Assembly: GCF_000143415.4 (NCBI RefSeq)
Contig: NW_003314271.1
Span: 2,347,185 to 2,411,184 of the forward strand
Reading direction: 5' to 3'
Length of the DNA stretch: 64,000 bases
Origin: Selaginella moellendorffii
Taxonomy: Eukaryota; Streptophyta; Lycopodiopsida; Selaginellales; Selaginellaceae
Within the stretch, counting starts at the first letter, position 1, and every line of letters begins with the position of its first letter. The notes below the pieces were generated by a model. That model worked only from the letters and a program-made list of their open reading frames with translations. It did no database searches and was not told the origin of the DNA. Position numbers and translations under genes: made by a program. Shown one piece after another: positions 46,961-60,300 of this stretch.

Positions 46961-48100
46961 ATGGAGGCTCTGGAGCTCAACGCGCAAGGAAAGCTCCCGC
47001 TGGGCGATGGCAGGCTCCCCACCGGAGGAGGCCTGCCGAGCAACTCCATCTCCATGGCCAGCCTCGTGAGCATCCGCGCGCTGGAGAACGAAGAGCTCCT
47101 CTACGTCGCCGAGCAGCTCGCGAGCAAGGCCTGCCTCTTCCGGAAGTTCCCGAGCTGCGAGATGGACGTGCCTTCTCTGGATCAGCTCGGGAAGAAGCTC
47201 AAGAACAGGAGGTTGATCGCCGAGAGGCTGCTCCAGGAGTGCATCGCCAGCAACATCTTGCCAAGCTACGTTACCAGCGTTTCCGGGCTCAAGAAGAGGC
47301 TCCGGATCAGCGACGAGGAGCTGGACGAGTGGGCGACAGTGGAACCCGAGGCTTGCTCCAAGCTCGCCAAGAAGAAGAAGACGCTCAAGCTTGTGCCGCT
47401 TCCACTTGGTTGGTACTCTCGTCTCCAGGAGAAGCTCGGCGGCGATGAGATCTCGCCATACCTGGTGCGCGAGTGCAGCAAGACGAGCGTCGAATGGATC
47501 GTCAGGCTCTTGGCCGAGAAGCGGAGCGTCAAGCTTATAATCGCGGATCTTCGCCGGTGCCAGGACGGTGATCTTCAGAGCTTGTGTGACAAGTTGCTGC
47601 TAGCGCTCGAGTCGGGGGGCTGCTCCTGCCGCGTGATCTTACTCGTCGCCATCGCCCAGCTCCCCGGGATCATGCATGGAGTGGAGAAGATCGCTCGGAT
47701 CATCAGAGGTGGCGTCAAGGTTGGCAGCGTGATTGATTTCCCGGAGCAAACGCACCACCACACCATGATCGTGAGCTTCGGCACGGGATCACTGGAGAGG
47801 GGTGGAGGAATGAGCCTGTTCTTGCGAGAGGGAGATCACCGCCTTCCAAAAGAGTGGGAAGATCACAAGTTTGCCATGGAGAGGGAGGAGGGATCCATCA
47901 GCCTTGGGCTGGCGAGCCATGTTGTGAGACAGTTCGAGGAGGATGGCGGCGCTTACATCGTCGAGTATGGCTGCGGCGGGCAGATCTTCAAGGCTTGCAT
48001 GATCCACGACCAGAGGGGGATTGTCCTGGTCGAAACTTCGCAAGAGCTGGACAAGATGAAGAGATTGGTCCAAGAGCTGCGAGCTACGAAGAAAAGCTAG
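46961..48100 (+). CDS. Uncharacterised protein, about 379 residues
   Basis: I do not recognise the family. The frame is open from a splice-acceptor-like tttgtag at 46864. The first in-frame ATG is 46961, so the protein has at least 379 residues, and another 32 codons (FESFVNSAFDARDTF and onward) may belong to it via an upstream exon ending near 46621 (CGAG before GTATGC). Visible features: a helical leucine- and lysine-rich middle (LKKRLRISDEELDEW, KLAKKKKTLK), a hydrophobic strand-like VILLVAIAQLPG, and a charged C-terminal helix. Codon use is GC-rich, unlike the surrounding AT-rich island. No membrane segment or signal peptide. No close neighbour suggests a role. Confidence 0.65.
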   Translation: MEALELNAQGKLPLGDGRLPTGGGLPSNSISMASLVSIRALENEELLYVAEQLASKACLFRKFPSCEMDVPSLDQLGKKLKNRRLIAERLLQECIASNILPSYVTSVSGLKKRLRISDEELDEWATVEPEACSKLAKKKKTLKLVPLPLGWYSRLQEKLGGDEISPYLVRECSKTSVEWIVRLLAEKRSVKLIIADLRRCQDGDLQSLCDKLLLALESGGCSCRVILLVAIAQLPGIMHGVEKIARIIRGGVKVGSVIDFPEQTHHHTMIVSFGTGSLERGGGMSLFLREGDHRLPKEWEDHKFAMEREEGSISLGLASHVVRQFEEDGGAYIVEYGCGGQIFKACMIHDQRGIVLVETSQELDKMKRLVQELRATKKS

Positions 48101-48701
48101 CCTTCGAAAGAGGAATTTTTTTTCTACTGAGATGGTGGAAAGCTAGTGATAAAAACATGTAAGATTCTGGATAGTCAAAATGGAAATCAATCATTGTTCT
48201 AATGTTTTTTTTCAGGTAAAGAAATTAAAATTGAATATTAACAATTTTGTCCAGTATTAGTAACAATATTAACAATTTTGTAAGATGCTCCTTGTTGATT
48301 AGCCCTGTGATCTCAACTGCTATACGTTTCAACTAGGAATTGTGATCTACATCAGAAATGAAGTTTAACCGTTACAGCCTCTAAAGCCTTTAACACAAGA
48401 AAAGGCCAAAAAACACTTATATGTGATCCCAACTCAATGCAAAGTTGTAGTGCAAGTTTAGTAAAAAAAGCTGATTTTTTCTTGAAAGAGTGTTCTATTG
48501 ACAAATCTATCTATCCATATGCTCGCTATGTCCACTGTAAACCACCGCCTAGTTGGTGTTTAATAATCATAAATAGGAATAAGAAAAGCAATGGTTGTGT
48601 ACGATTTTTAAACACCCATTAAAAAGAATAATAATAAAATCTGGAACCAGAGCTTTTTTACATGTGCTGGAAAAAAGGTATAGAATATTCTCCTAGAGAA
48701 A
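48101..48701. other. AT-rich 3' flank, no gene
   Basis: Downstream of the uncharacterised gene; short frames only, nothing recognised. Confidence 0.45.
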
Positions 48702-48836
48702 ATGGCGTCGTTGTCGGGGATTAATGGCGCAGATGTACGTGCATACGTGGCAAGAGCGAGGAAGGTGTTGAGGAAGCTACCTCCGCGGATCCTCGCAACA
48801 TCCTATTTTTTTAAACACAAGAAACAAGTTTTCTAA
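48702..48836 (+). CDS. Possible small peptide or 5' gene fragment (44 residues)
   Basis: An ATG with good context (aaaATGGCG) opens a basic 44-residue frame (RAYVARARKVLRKLPPRIL, then KHKKQVF) ending at TAA 48836. The N-terminal part could be a mitochondrial-type amphipathic presequence. It may equally be the first exon of a lost gene. Confidence 0.25.
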   Translation: MASLSGINGADVRAYVARARKVLRKLPPRILATSYFFKHKKQVF

Positions 48837-48869
48837 TGGTTTGCCCTAATAGCGATTCCGGCACGAGAT

Positions 48870-49289
48870 TTGACCTTCCCCCTTTGGCATCCCAAAAGTC
48901 AACAATTCACTTAACTTTTCTTTTCCCAGGACCACCAAGATGGAACTTTGATAAAACTGTGCGTTGTTACCATAGCCATAGCTTGCCTAGTCTAAGAAAA
49001 GAGAGATTTCTTGCTCTCCATATACATTCTTCTGGATGGATCATGGACGCCACATTTCCGCAAAATCCGGATTATAAGGATTTTAACGCGTACGCGGTGT
49101 TCGTATGCCAGACCCGTACAACCGCTGCCTCACCTGGACTGACTGACCTTGACCCTATAACCTTGGAATGAGATATACTGTTCGTTATATTCCACGCGGC
49201 AGTGCCCAGACCCCGTCTGCCCGTTGACGCCGTCAAGCACGATTCCTCGCACGGACGGAATATACCCCTTCTCTTTCGCGGTATATAAA
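48870..49289 (+). promoter_or_regulatory. Promoter of the VQ gene: TATA box and W-box cores
   Basis: A TATATAAA box lies at 49282-49289. W-box cores (TTGAC) occur at 48870 and 49149 (both TTGACC) and 49224, and on the other strand at 48898 and 49232. W-boxes bind WRKY factors, which are known partners of VQ proteins, so feedback control is a reasonable inference. Confidence 0.55.
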
Positions 49290-49503
49290 TGAGAGAGGCT
49301 TTTCCCCAAATCATTTCCATTCAATCGCTTCGGAGGAAAGTGTGACCCCGCGGGGTGTGGTGTACCGCTCCAATTCCATCCGAAAATCCGGCCGGATCTT
49401 CCAGCGCCGCCAGGAAAGTTCTCGCAGGTTTGGGTGGATCTCTGGCGAGTTTTTTCCTCGATTCGATCGCTACAACACCGCGCCGCAGCAGCACAGCGCA
49501 GTG

Positions 49504-50451
49504 ATGGATCAAGGAGGCAGCGGCGGTGGCGCCACTGGCGCCAGCGCGAGGAGGAGCAGGCCCTCGGCGCTCAAGATGAGCAAGGATTCCAGGGCGATCC
49601 GCAAGCCGCCGGTGCCGCTGCCCGTGGTGCAGTACCGGCAGCCCGTGATCATCCACACGTACTCCCCCAAAGTGATCGAGACCGACGCCACCAATTTCAT
49701 GTGGCTCGTCCAGCGCCTCACCGGATCATCCGACACCCGGAGGCGATGCAAGACCTCCAAGCCGGCAGTGCTGCCCACCTTCATGCCCAGCAGCCCATCC
49801 CACTCGCCCAGATCCTTGCCCACCACTGCCAGGAATTCCTCTCCTTGGAAGCGGGAGATCGTGGAGGAGGAGCCAGTGATCAATCAGCGCCACCGGCACC
49901 ACCAATTATCCGGCTCGCCCAGCAGCGAAGAAGCCGAAGATCCAGAGCTCCTCCGCTCCTCCTCCGCCGGGGACGACGATTCCTCCTCCATTTCCGACCT
50001 GCAGCAGCAATTCAAGGTGGAGCACCTCCTCCTCTCGCCGGCATCCAGCTCCGACTCGGGCAATCCCTTCCACCGCCTGGCGAATCCACTGCTCGCGTCG
50101 CCGAAAAGCCCCCTGGTCAGCTTCGATGCCGCGGGGCTCGCGTTTGGAGATCAGCACCGCCACTTCCTCCCCAATCCCTTCTCCACCTCCTCCTCGCTCG
50201 CTTCCAATGGCGAGCCATCGGTCTACGTTCCACAGATGACGATCCAGCAGCAGCAGCCATGGTCCCCCATTTTCACTCCCAGTGGAATCTCCCACGCGGA
50301 CTTCCTCCCCGAGTTCGATCTCTGGACGACGATGAGCTCCTCTTCTTCCGAGTTTCACGGCCTCTCTCCTCGCAGCAAGCTGTTTGGGCCGATGCAGTCG
50401 CCCGCTACCATGGCTTTCCGGGACATGGCCTTCGCCTTCGTCAAGGACTAG
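49504..50451 (+). CDS. VQ-motif protein
   Basis: Single exon, 315 residues from ATG 49504 to TAG 50449-50451. The VQ motif is FMWLVQRLTG at about residues 65-74 (FxxxVQxLTG), preceded by a basic proline-rich stretch. The rest is serine- and proline-rich and probably disordered, ending in RDMAFAFVKD. VQ proteins are plant nuclear cofactors that bind WRKY transcription factors and are often substrates of MAP kinases; several SP sites fit that. The frame is open upstream to 49342, but 49504 is the first ATG and follows the TATA box by about 215 bp. Confidence 0.92.
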   Translation: MDQGGSGGGATGASARRSRPSALKMSKDSRAIRKPPVPLPVVQYRQPVIIHTYSPKVIETDATNFMWLVQRLTGSSDTRRRCKTSKPAVLPTFMPSSPSHSPRSLPTTARNSSPWKREIVEEEPVINQRHRHHQLSGSPSSEEAEDPELLRSSSAGDDDSSSISDLQQQFKVEHLLLSPASSSDSGNPFHRLANPLLASPKSPLVSFDAAGLAFGDQHRHFLPNPFSTSSSLASNGEPSVYVPQMTIQQQQPWSPIFTPSGISHADFLPEFDLWTTMSSSSSEFHGLSPRSKLFGPMQSPATMAFRDMAFAFVKD

Positions 50452-52178
50452 AAAGGAAGACGAAAGGTTCGCTGTTGGTTTTTGGATAGCTCAATCGCTG
50501 TTCCTTCTCCGAGAGGACGATGAGGCTGGCGTACTTGTACATAAGAAATCTTCCACTTTCGCCAGGTTGGAATCGATAATTTCTCAGTCTCGTCCTGCTG
50601 ATAGAGTTCATCCTCGACCGGGGTTTTTGTGTCGATCAAGCTTTGTTTCGCTCTTTCAGTCCTCGATAAAGATAGTTTTTTGTGTTCTTGGGCATTTTTT
50701 CTCTGATATGGCAACAGCGAGGCTGGATGGTTCGCCGGTTCCTTTCAGAGTTTTATCGGGCAAGGAAGATTTTGCGCTTCCGTGCGCCTCTCGTCTCGTC
50801 CCTCTCTCTCTCTCTCTCGCACAATCGTATAGCAAGAACAGACCCGGAACAGATCACCATAAAGATTGTTGGTTGCACTGCACGCTTCATCCAAATGCGT
50901 TAAAAAACATCGCATTTAAGACGCTGACGAGATGATGTTTGCTGCGCTGCTGTCGAGAGACGTAACCAAGATCGCTTGCAGAACCTCTGGGGCCGAGAAT
51001 CTCCGATGGAGAAAGAAGTGGAGATCAGAACCACTTTCGCCCCGCCAGGAGCTCGAGTTTTCACGCACGACATGCAGGCGTTTCAATCATCCAGAGGAGA
51101 TCTAAGCGGCGAATCTGGCGTTTGCTCCTCCCGGCGACTGACTTGGATCGTCGGCGGCCGCCAAGAAACGAAGCGACGAAGACGGCAGTAGCCCTTCTCC
51201 CCCTTGTGTATGTTCATGCGCTAGCGATGACTTTATAAACTTGTTGTGTGTCCGGCTCATTCTTTCAAAGCTCTGCGGCACGCGACGTCCATATCAGAGC
51301 CAAAACGTTTCCCGTCGCTGGATCACAAGCTCCTGTGCAAGCACGAGTCAACCAACGTGCATGCCCGACCTCTGGGAATTGTTTTTGCATTCTTCCGCTG
51401 GGTTGTGCGCTTTGCGTTCCAGATCCCTGTGTGCCAACTGAGCAGAAAGTCGTCGGTGTTTGGCGGAGAGATTCGCACCCCCATTCCTTGCAATCTCGCC
51501 CAAAAGCCAATTTTTCAAAGCTTTCCCGTTCTATCCACTTGCCACCTACTTTGGAAGGCTTTCGAAAGCTTTATATGAGAAGGAAGAGCTGAAGCACCTT
51601 TGCTTGCATGTAAGTACCACCTCATACTTTCTTTGGCCGAGAAATTCCAACTTGTCGGCTCTAAAGATAAGCGTAGATCACTGTTCCTGTTCCTTTTGCT
51701 ACTGCGCTTTGTGATACTTGAATCGCAAATGGACAACGGAGATGGCCTGTTACCTGGAAGGCACACACACAGAATTAGCGATGCAACTGGAAGAAAACAA
51801 ACACTTCAGGACAGCGCAAGACTTGAGGAGAGAAAAAAAAAAGACTATACCGGGTAGCATTCTGATGAGTCGATCGATGGGACCCCTTTGGCGATGCAAG
51901 TTGTTGGAGAATACGTAAGCAGTTCCTGTGTAGTGTAACAATAAACAAACGCTTTTGACAAGGAAGGCCCAACAGCAGAAAGAAGAAACAAAGCACTTAG
52001 ATGGCTATATCTTAGTGTTCCTGTGAAGCCAAGGTATGTAAGCAATGACGCAAACGGGCCTGAATACCTTGTTCCTCAGGAGAAAGACTCACACATAACA
52101 TTCGCTTCGCCTCTCTCTCTCGAGCGTCTTCAGACCTGGTCCTCGTTTCCTTTTCTACTTCTCTGTTTCCATCGTCCT
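50452..52178. other. Intergenic region, no firm gene
   Basis: The first part is the VQ 3' untranslated region. A 57-codon basic frame at 50932-51105 (MMFAALLSRDVTKIACRTSG, then WRKKW) looks weakly protein-like but has no recognised family. The remainder (51200-52178) shows only short overlapping frames. Confidence 0.35.
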
Positions 52179-53403
52179 TCAGAGATCTTTTGCCGCCTTT
52201 TCCCGAGCCTCTCTTCTCCTTCTGGCAACTTCCATGAAGAATTCTGGCGGCGGTAGAGGCTTGGAATTCTGTGGAGGGTAGACGACGTAGCTTCGCTGCA
52301 AAAATCGAGAGCCAAATCGAATCTCGTTAGTAGACCGAGCTGGAAGATAGGTGGAGAAAAAGAAGGAAAAAACAAAGAAAAGAAACAGCTTAAGAGCGAG
52401 CTAGCGAGAAAAAGAAAGAACAATCGCGCAAAGACACATTCTCATAGGAAACGCTGGCAAAGAAAACTTTGATTGCTGGACGCAGAAAGAGAAGGAAAAT
52501 CGCAAAGACAGTCGTCATTTCTTTTAGTTTAAACACACAAACAATCAAGACAAAGTTCTATTTTCTTCTTCTTTCCTTGTGAAAAGAGACTATCTATTTA
52601 GAAATTAGAAACACGGCCAGAAAGAAAAAAGAATGGAAGAACAATCGGGCAAGCCGAAAGACAAAGAAAGCATTAAGAAGGACGATGGAAGAATCGCAAA
52701 AGTGTGAGGATGTACCACACAAAGTTCCAGAAGGAATCATACCAAGTGTGTATCTAGCAAGAAAGCTGCGAGAAAGTATCACGCTTCTTCACGAGAATAA
52801 AAAAAAAGAAAAAACGATTGGGAGGAAGTACCACACAAAGTTCCAGAAGGAAACATGCCAAGTGTCTATCTAACAACAAGGCAAAACGAGTCAGAGAGAA
52901 AAGAGAAACATTGAAAGCTGCGAGAAAGTATCGCGCCGCTTAACGAGAAGATGGGAAGGAACAAAGAAGAGAGAAGCTGGACAGAAGCTGGACGGAGAAA
53001 CCATTAAGAAGGTGGAAGAATCGCAAAAGCAGCAGACAAAGTTCCAGAAGGAAACATATCTAGCATGAGAAAGCTGCGAGAAAGTATCGCACTGCTCAAT
53101 GGAAACGAAAAAGAAACGAGAAGCTGGACAAAACCACAAAACCCTGAGAAGCAATGAAGATGGAATGCAATGCATCGATTCACTCACATTGCGGATGGCC
53201 CAGTTGAGCGCGTCGGAGCCAGCCGAGAAGCCGAAGATGAGAACCACCGGGATCGTCACGTAGACGCTGAATTTGAACATCTCGAGCCAGAACTTTGGCC
53301 GGCTGCGCGAGCCGCGCACATCGGGCAGAGAAATCGGGAACTTACGCTTGTGCTGCTGCTCCGCCGCCGCGGCCGGGACCTTCTCCTGCTGCGTCGACGC
53401 CAT
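52179..53403 (-). CDS. PET100: PET100-like cytochrome c oxidase assembly protein
   Basis: Two exons, 53403-53188 and 52295-52179, joined in phase to give 110 residues. Key features: a basic N-terminal region, WLEMFKFSVYVTIPVVLIFGF (one membrane segment, about residues 41-61), then RSYVVYPP and a basic charged tail (EVARRRREAREKAAKDL). A single N-terminal membrane anchor followed by YVVYPP matches my recollection of PET100, a mitochondrial inner-membrane chaperone for complex IV assembly. The 892-bp intron is far longer than any other here and holds repeated sequence. The gene is head-to-head with WDR5. Confidence 0.7.
52719..53110. repeat. Three-copy intronic repeat in PET100
   Basis: A unit with CAAAGTTCCAGAAGGAA followed by GAAAGCTGCGAGAAAGTATC recurs at about 52719, 52836 and 53037. 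Spacers are purine-rich (gaaaagag-type). Confidence 0.7.
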
Positions 53404-55092
<1,689 letters not shown>

Positions 55093-56140
55093 TGAGCCCC
55101 AAGTTCTCGCTTTGTCTCTCTTTCTCTCACACACGGAGATCGATCGAAAGCCTGGTCGGAAGGCGATTTCTAGATGAAGATCGACGAGTTGCTTAAGTGG
55201 GTTTGTGATTAAAGTTAAAATCTTACCATCTAAGTGACCTAAACTTTGCGCGCCATAATTTCAAATAAAATCCACGCCAACCTCGATATAGAAAATGAAT
55301 TTACCCCGACACGGATTCCAATGTCGCGGGAAAAGATGAGAAATCAAAAGATTTTACACCACGCTTTGCTTTCGCTACGCGCGCCAAAACGTTTTCACCC
55401 CACTCCTCGTTGTTCGTACACGATGGCGATGGCCACAACAAGATTTGGGCCACAAGTTCTAACTGTATTCAATTCTCGCACGCATGGGCCATGATTTGAT
55501 CACGTCGATGCCCTAGTAGCTACTTGCGGGGAGGTATTTGAAAGTTGGCGGGGCGGGAAAACGGAATGGGATGTGAATGGATTGAAGTTGAGGGGGGCGA
55601 AAGCGCTGCTTCGATCGAGCGATCGATCCATTCTTGCGAGTGGTCGCGCTCGTTCTTTTTGTTTGTTATGCAGCTAGTGTGGCCGTAATAGCGATTGATA
55701 AGATAGTGGTGGAATTACAAACACAATCACCAGCATCAATTGTTTCCCTCTTTTAACATCAATCGCTATACCTAGCGGCCTGGCCCTGCTGCCCATTTCT
55801 TGAATTGCACTTATCCATCACAGTTTTTTATTCAACTGCCAAATTACATGGTGTTAATGTCTGGAGGAGTGAGCATTTAAAAGTTAAAAAGATAGAGCCA
55901 GGCATCTAGAGACAACAACAACAATAACAACAACAGTTGCAGAAAAGCAACCCCAAACAAGATTCAAATTAAAGATGGAGCCCTTTGTCCTTGCATGCAC
56001 CCCCACATTGATTCTCACATGTGGATAGTTTGCAAAGTGATGCCATGACCTATGGTCCCTTGAAATATTTCTATTAGTATGTTCTTTTTTTCACAGCCCT
56101 ATCTGACAAGTGTTTTGTGATGACGTGGCGATAGCAGGTG
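55093..56140. other. Intergenic region between WDR5 and the next locus
   Basis: No gene recognised. Contains the WDR5 3' untranslated region and a short CAACAACAA-type simple repeat at about 55911-55935. Confidence 0.45.
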
Positions 56141-56945
56141 CTAACACGTCGGCTTGTCTAGGGCTGAGGTGGCTAGCCGGACAAAGGGGGGAGGTTTAAA
56201 GTCCTCGCATATGAGCGAGAGCTCGCTCTGTGCGAGTGGAATGGTAGCCATGCGTTCACTGCTGCTCCCCGACAATAGGTCTAAGTAGAGGCGCGCGCTG
56301 TGGCTTGTGGGGCGTCTTTCTCTTTCTCTCTGGTGTTTCGTAATGACTGATCCCTCCCTTTTCGATGAGCTGTGCTGAGCGCAAGCCAAAGCCAACAACA
56401 GGATATCAGAGGAATAAAATGCGAGCTGGAAACAAACAGCGCTAGCTAGCAAGCCAAGCACAGTGGCAGCTCTCGCCTCTCTCACACAGAAAAAGAGAGG
56501 AAAAGAAAAGGAAAAAGGGAGCGAATCCACTCTAGTCGGAGGATGAGATGAGGAGCTGTAAATGCGTAACGACAGGAGAGGAGTTTGTAGCGAGCGACTT
56601 ACTTCTCATCAGACTGTTCCAGAGTGTTGTGGGCACAAGCGAGCGCAGGAACACTGTAGCAGCAGGAGCAGCAGCGTAGCACACGAAGGTCGCTCTCCTC
56701 TTCTTTTTTTTTTTTTTTGCCTCCATCCCTTCTTCCTTCTTGGCACTCTGGCATTCCTCCTCTCCTGCGCTTGCCACTCTGCTTACGAATGAATGCATGA
56801 TCATCATCGGCGGCGCCAAGTACAGGTGGTTGCTTTGTCGCTTGGCCCATCCACTGTAGCTGCTGAGCAAACAAAACAGAAGCCGATCAGAGGTTTCCAA
56901 ACTTGGTGAAAGCCGTATTGAAATGCTGCTGTCTACTTACCTCAC
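56141..56945 (-). other. Possible spliced minus-strand transcript of unknown nature
   Basis: Minus-strand splice-like signals are present: GAG before GTAAGTAG near 56940, a pyrimidine tract and acceptor near 56870, GTAAGTCGC near 56597, and an acceptor near 56558. Open frames across it are low complexity (lysine or serine runs) and share no recognised domain, so this could be a non-coding RNA or the 5' region of an unknown gene. Confidence 0.2.
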
Positions 56946-57326
56946 TCTCTCTGTAAGGGTGCACTGTTTGTGCTCCTCCTATTTCTTCTCTGCTCGCTGA
57001 GCAGCGTTGATAACTTCACTGGGTTGTGCCTCCTCCTCCTCGATTGAGAGATTTCTTTTCCTCTATGCAATTGCCTCCTCTTTTCACTTCGTTGTCCTGC
57101 TCAGTGCTACTGCTTTGTAGTACGCTGCGAGCGGTCTCTCCTTTTGTTCTTTCTTTCTCTGATGTGGGCCGTCTCGTGACTCGCCAGCTCTCCTCCAGCA
57201 CCGTGTACGTCCTTGAAGAGAATTGAAGTCCATGAAGAACCCGATGGTTGGTTGAAGGAAGTCCTGCCTTCCCCCTGTTCATCGCTTCGGCACGAGTGGC
57301 TGTTCCTCTTCTCCAACGAATCCGGA

Positions 57327-60300
57327 ATGAAGCCCGATACTCCGCTGGATTCTGTGGTGTTTCAGCTCGACGAATCTCGCTCCAGGTTTCTCTTTTCTTT
57401 CTCTTTTCGTTTCGTAGGCCTTGAATCGTTCTTGCCTTAGATGCGAGCTATGGGTTGCCGCTGGAGAGTCCACCGAGAGATTGGCCTCTGGATCCTTGAT
57501 GCCATTTCTAGCGCATCTCGACACGGCGCAAGAGCAGCTCGCGAATGATTGTAGCTCCATCGAGCTGCATTGTCCACATCAAGGCGCTTCCTGGTTCACC
57601 AAAAGAACCATCGAAAGGTCAGTTTTGTTGTACCAACAATTGATAGCGATTTAAATTTCACTCACCCACTTGCGCGCGACAGGTTCGTGAGATTTGTGAG
57701 CACGCCCGATGTGTTGGAGCGTGTGAGCTTCTTGGAGACGGAGCGCATGAAACTCGCTGAAGCGAGCAGCATCTTGATAAGCGAATCACCTCACGTAAGC
57801 GCTGGGAATTACTCGTTGCGATGACATCCCTCATCGTGCTTGCAAATTTGCTTTTTTCCACAGGTTGGAGCCTGCCTCCCACTCCCAGTTCTCGAATCTG
57901 GAAACGCAGGTTAGTTAAATCACTTGAAAATTAGAACCGAGAACGTAAAGACCGCTGACACGGGAGATGTTTCAGGCAAGGAAAAAGTTGAGCAAGCCAA
58001 AGCGCAGGTACGAAATGAAATGCAACTAGATATGAGTTTCGGCATGTTCTGAATCCGTCCTTCACAGGCTCATGCAGAGGCAGAGGAGCATTCAATGGAC
58101 ACCCTGGAGGTTGAAACTGAGTCTTCAAGGTAAAGGCCGACGAGCTCTCTCTTAGAATTCCACGCTCGGTTTCAATGCGCTCTCCCTTCCGAGTGGCAGG
58201 AGGCACTTGGTAAAGGCGATGGATGCACGGCGACTTATTCTGGAAAAGGAGCAAAGGAGTGCATTTGCTCGTGCAGCGGCAGCGGGCTTCACCATTGGTT
58301 CTCTGCCTGACTTGATCGCTTTCGCAGGCTGCTTTGGTGCCACCCGGCTGAGGTAACCCAGCACTTCATGGTCAAGTTTTGCTGACGAAACTATATGCAG
58401 TGAGGCCTGCTCGAAGTTTGCGGAATTGCATAGGAAACTACTTGATCCGGACGTTCCAGCGGAAAAACTGGAGGAAAAATCAGACACTCGGGCTTCTACA
58501 AAACTGGAGGAAAAATCAGAGACTCGTGCTTCTACAAAACTGGAGGAAAAATTAGAGGTGGAAGTACAGGCTGAGGTTGGGGTGAAAAACGTTGGAAGGA
58601 GAAGGGTATGGGGACCACCTGTCGCTGAGATCCCACTACAGATGCCGTTGGAAAGAGTGAATGGTAGTGTACCTGAGTCCGAAGGGCCGGATTGGAAAGA
58701 TGGCGCATTTACTCCCGATGACTCCGACTCGCCACAAAAGTCCACTGCTTCCGGAGGCCGTGAATCTGATTGGGAAGACAAGGAAGGCAGCAGTGAGAAC
58801 CCCGTTTACGCAAATGTGCTCGGTCAACTAAGCGGGAAAGACGCCGACAGTGGTGAGGCTGGGGAGGCCAAGTCCGCATCCAACCAGGTGGATGCGTCTG
58901 CAGTTCGAAGAAAAGGGATCGTTGTCATCAAGAACCTCAAGTTTCCGCAGACCGGAGCAAGCAGCATCATTGCAAAGCAGTCAGACACAGAGAGCGACAG
59001 AGACAGTGAGAATGAAACAAAAGGTGGCAGTGGCGGACGGCTCAGCGTTCAGGCAGCCATTAGTCTGTTTGAAACCAAGCAGAAAACATCCAGGGAGGTT
59101 TCGAGACAACAGGTGGACACAAAGAATGTAGATAGGAAGACGTCGGATCCTCCAACACGTACAGGAAAGCAAGACCCAGCGGCAAGTGACGGACACAAGT
59201 ACGCACTCAAGCACAAGCACACACCGCGGGAACTTCTAAGTGACGATGTCAAGCGCAAAAGCATGCTTACCGAAAGTTTACAGTTGGGTTTGCCGAAGAG
59301 AGACCGCGATTTCATTCTGCAAAAGTCAAGTTTAGATAGCAAGGGACAAAGAGGACATACTAAAATGGACGCTGTGAATGATCTGGCTAGGACTCGGAAG
59401 GAACAGGTTGATAGAACACAAAAAGAGGGCGGGAGCCGTCAGAACACTACAGCAAAAACTGCAGACGAGATTAGAAAAGAGTTGCTTAGTAGGACTCAGC
59501 AAAGAACAGGTGCAAGCAACCAGAGCACAGTAAAATCTGCGGACGAAATCAGCAAGGAACTGCTTGATAGGAGCTATACGTGCTTGCTGAAAATAAACTC
59601 TGTTGTGCAAGACGCCTTGTTCTCTGCTTCGGCCTTGCGACAGACTAAAAAACCGGAACAGCCCAAGGCAAATGTCGAAACAGATAGCGACAGCAGGGAA
59701 TGGAGATCACTCTCGAATGTTTCCAAGTTCGGTTTAGACGACATCTTCCTCGAGAATAACGTTTCAACCAAGGAAGCCTCTCGGAGACAGTCATTGTGCA
59801 CTCCAGCAGAGTATGACGGTAAAGCCAATAGCGACGACGTAATGGCAACAAGAGCTCCTCACGAGCATGAGAAGGGAAGGTTTTACGACCAGTATCAAGA
59901 AATACGAGCCGCAAAATACAAGAAGGAATCGACACACTTGAAAGCAGAGCGAGAATCGAAGCTGAGAGCAATGCAGGATGTTTTGGAAAGGCGCAAGACA
60001 GAACTTATGGGAAAAAGCACGCGGCTCCCAGAAAAGAACAATACGATGACAGTTGAGCAGATACGGGCCATAAAGCTTCAAGCCACGAAAAACGTCGTGA
60101 AAAAGGTACATACCTCGAGTTTTTGTTTAACGGTTCGATGATCTTTCTTATACAGGATGTGCGCTTAGACTCCATCAAAGCTCTGCAAAATGAAAAGTCA
60201 GGGACCCGGACTAGAACTTCCAACGTTCTGCGCTGCAAGCAAGAGTCATCTCCAAGCTCTACAACCTCATCCACAAGAAAAATCTCACCTGGTCCTCCGA

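Noticed and set aside
49434-50489. 351-residue frame overlapping the VQ gene
   Set aside because: Same strand, other frame; His/Arg/Ala-rich translation of the VQ coding sequence.
56141-56945. Conventional protein-coding gene on the minus strand
   Set aside because: Splice-like signals exist, but frames are low complexity and no domain is recognisable; kept only as a possible transcript.
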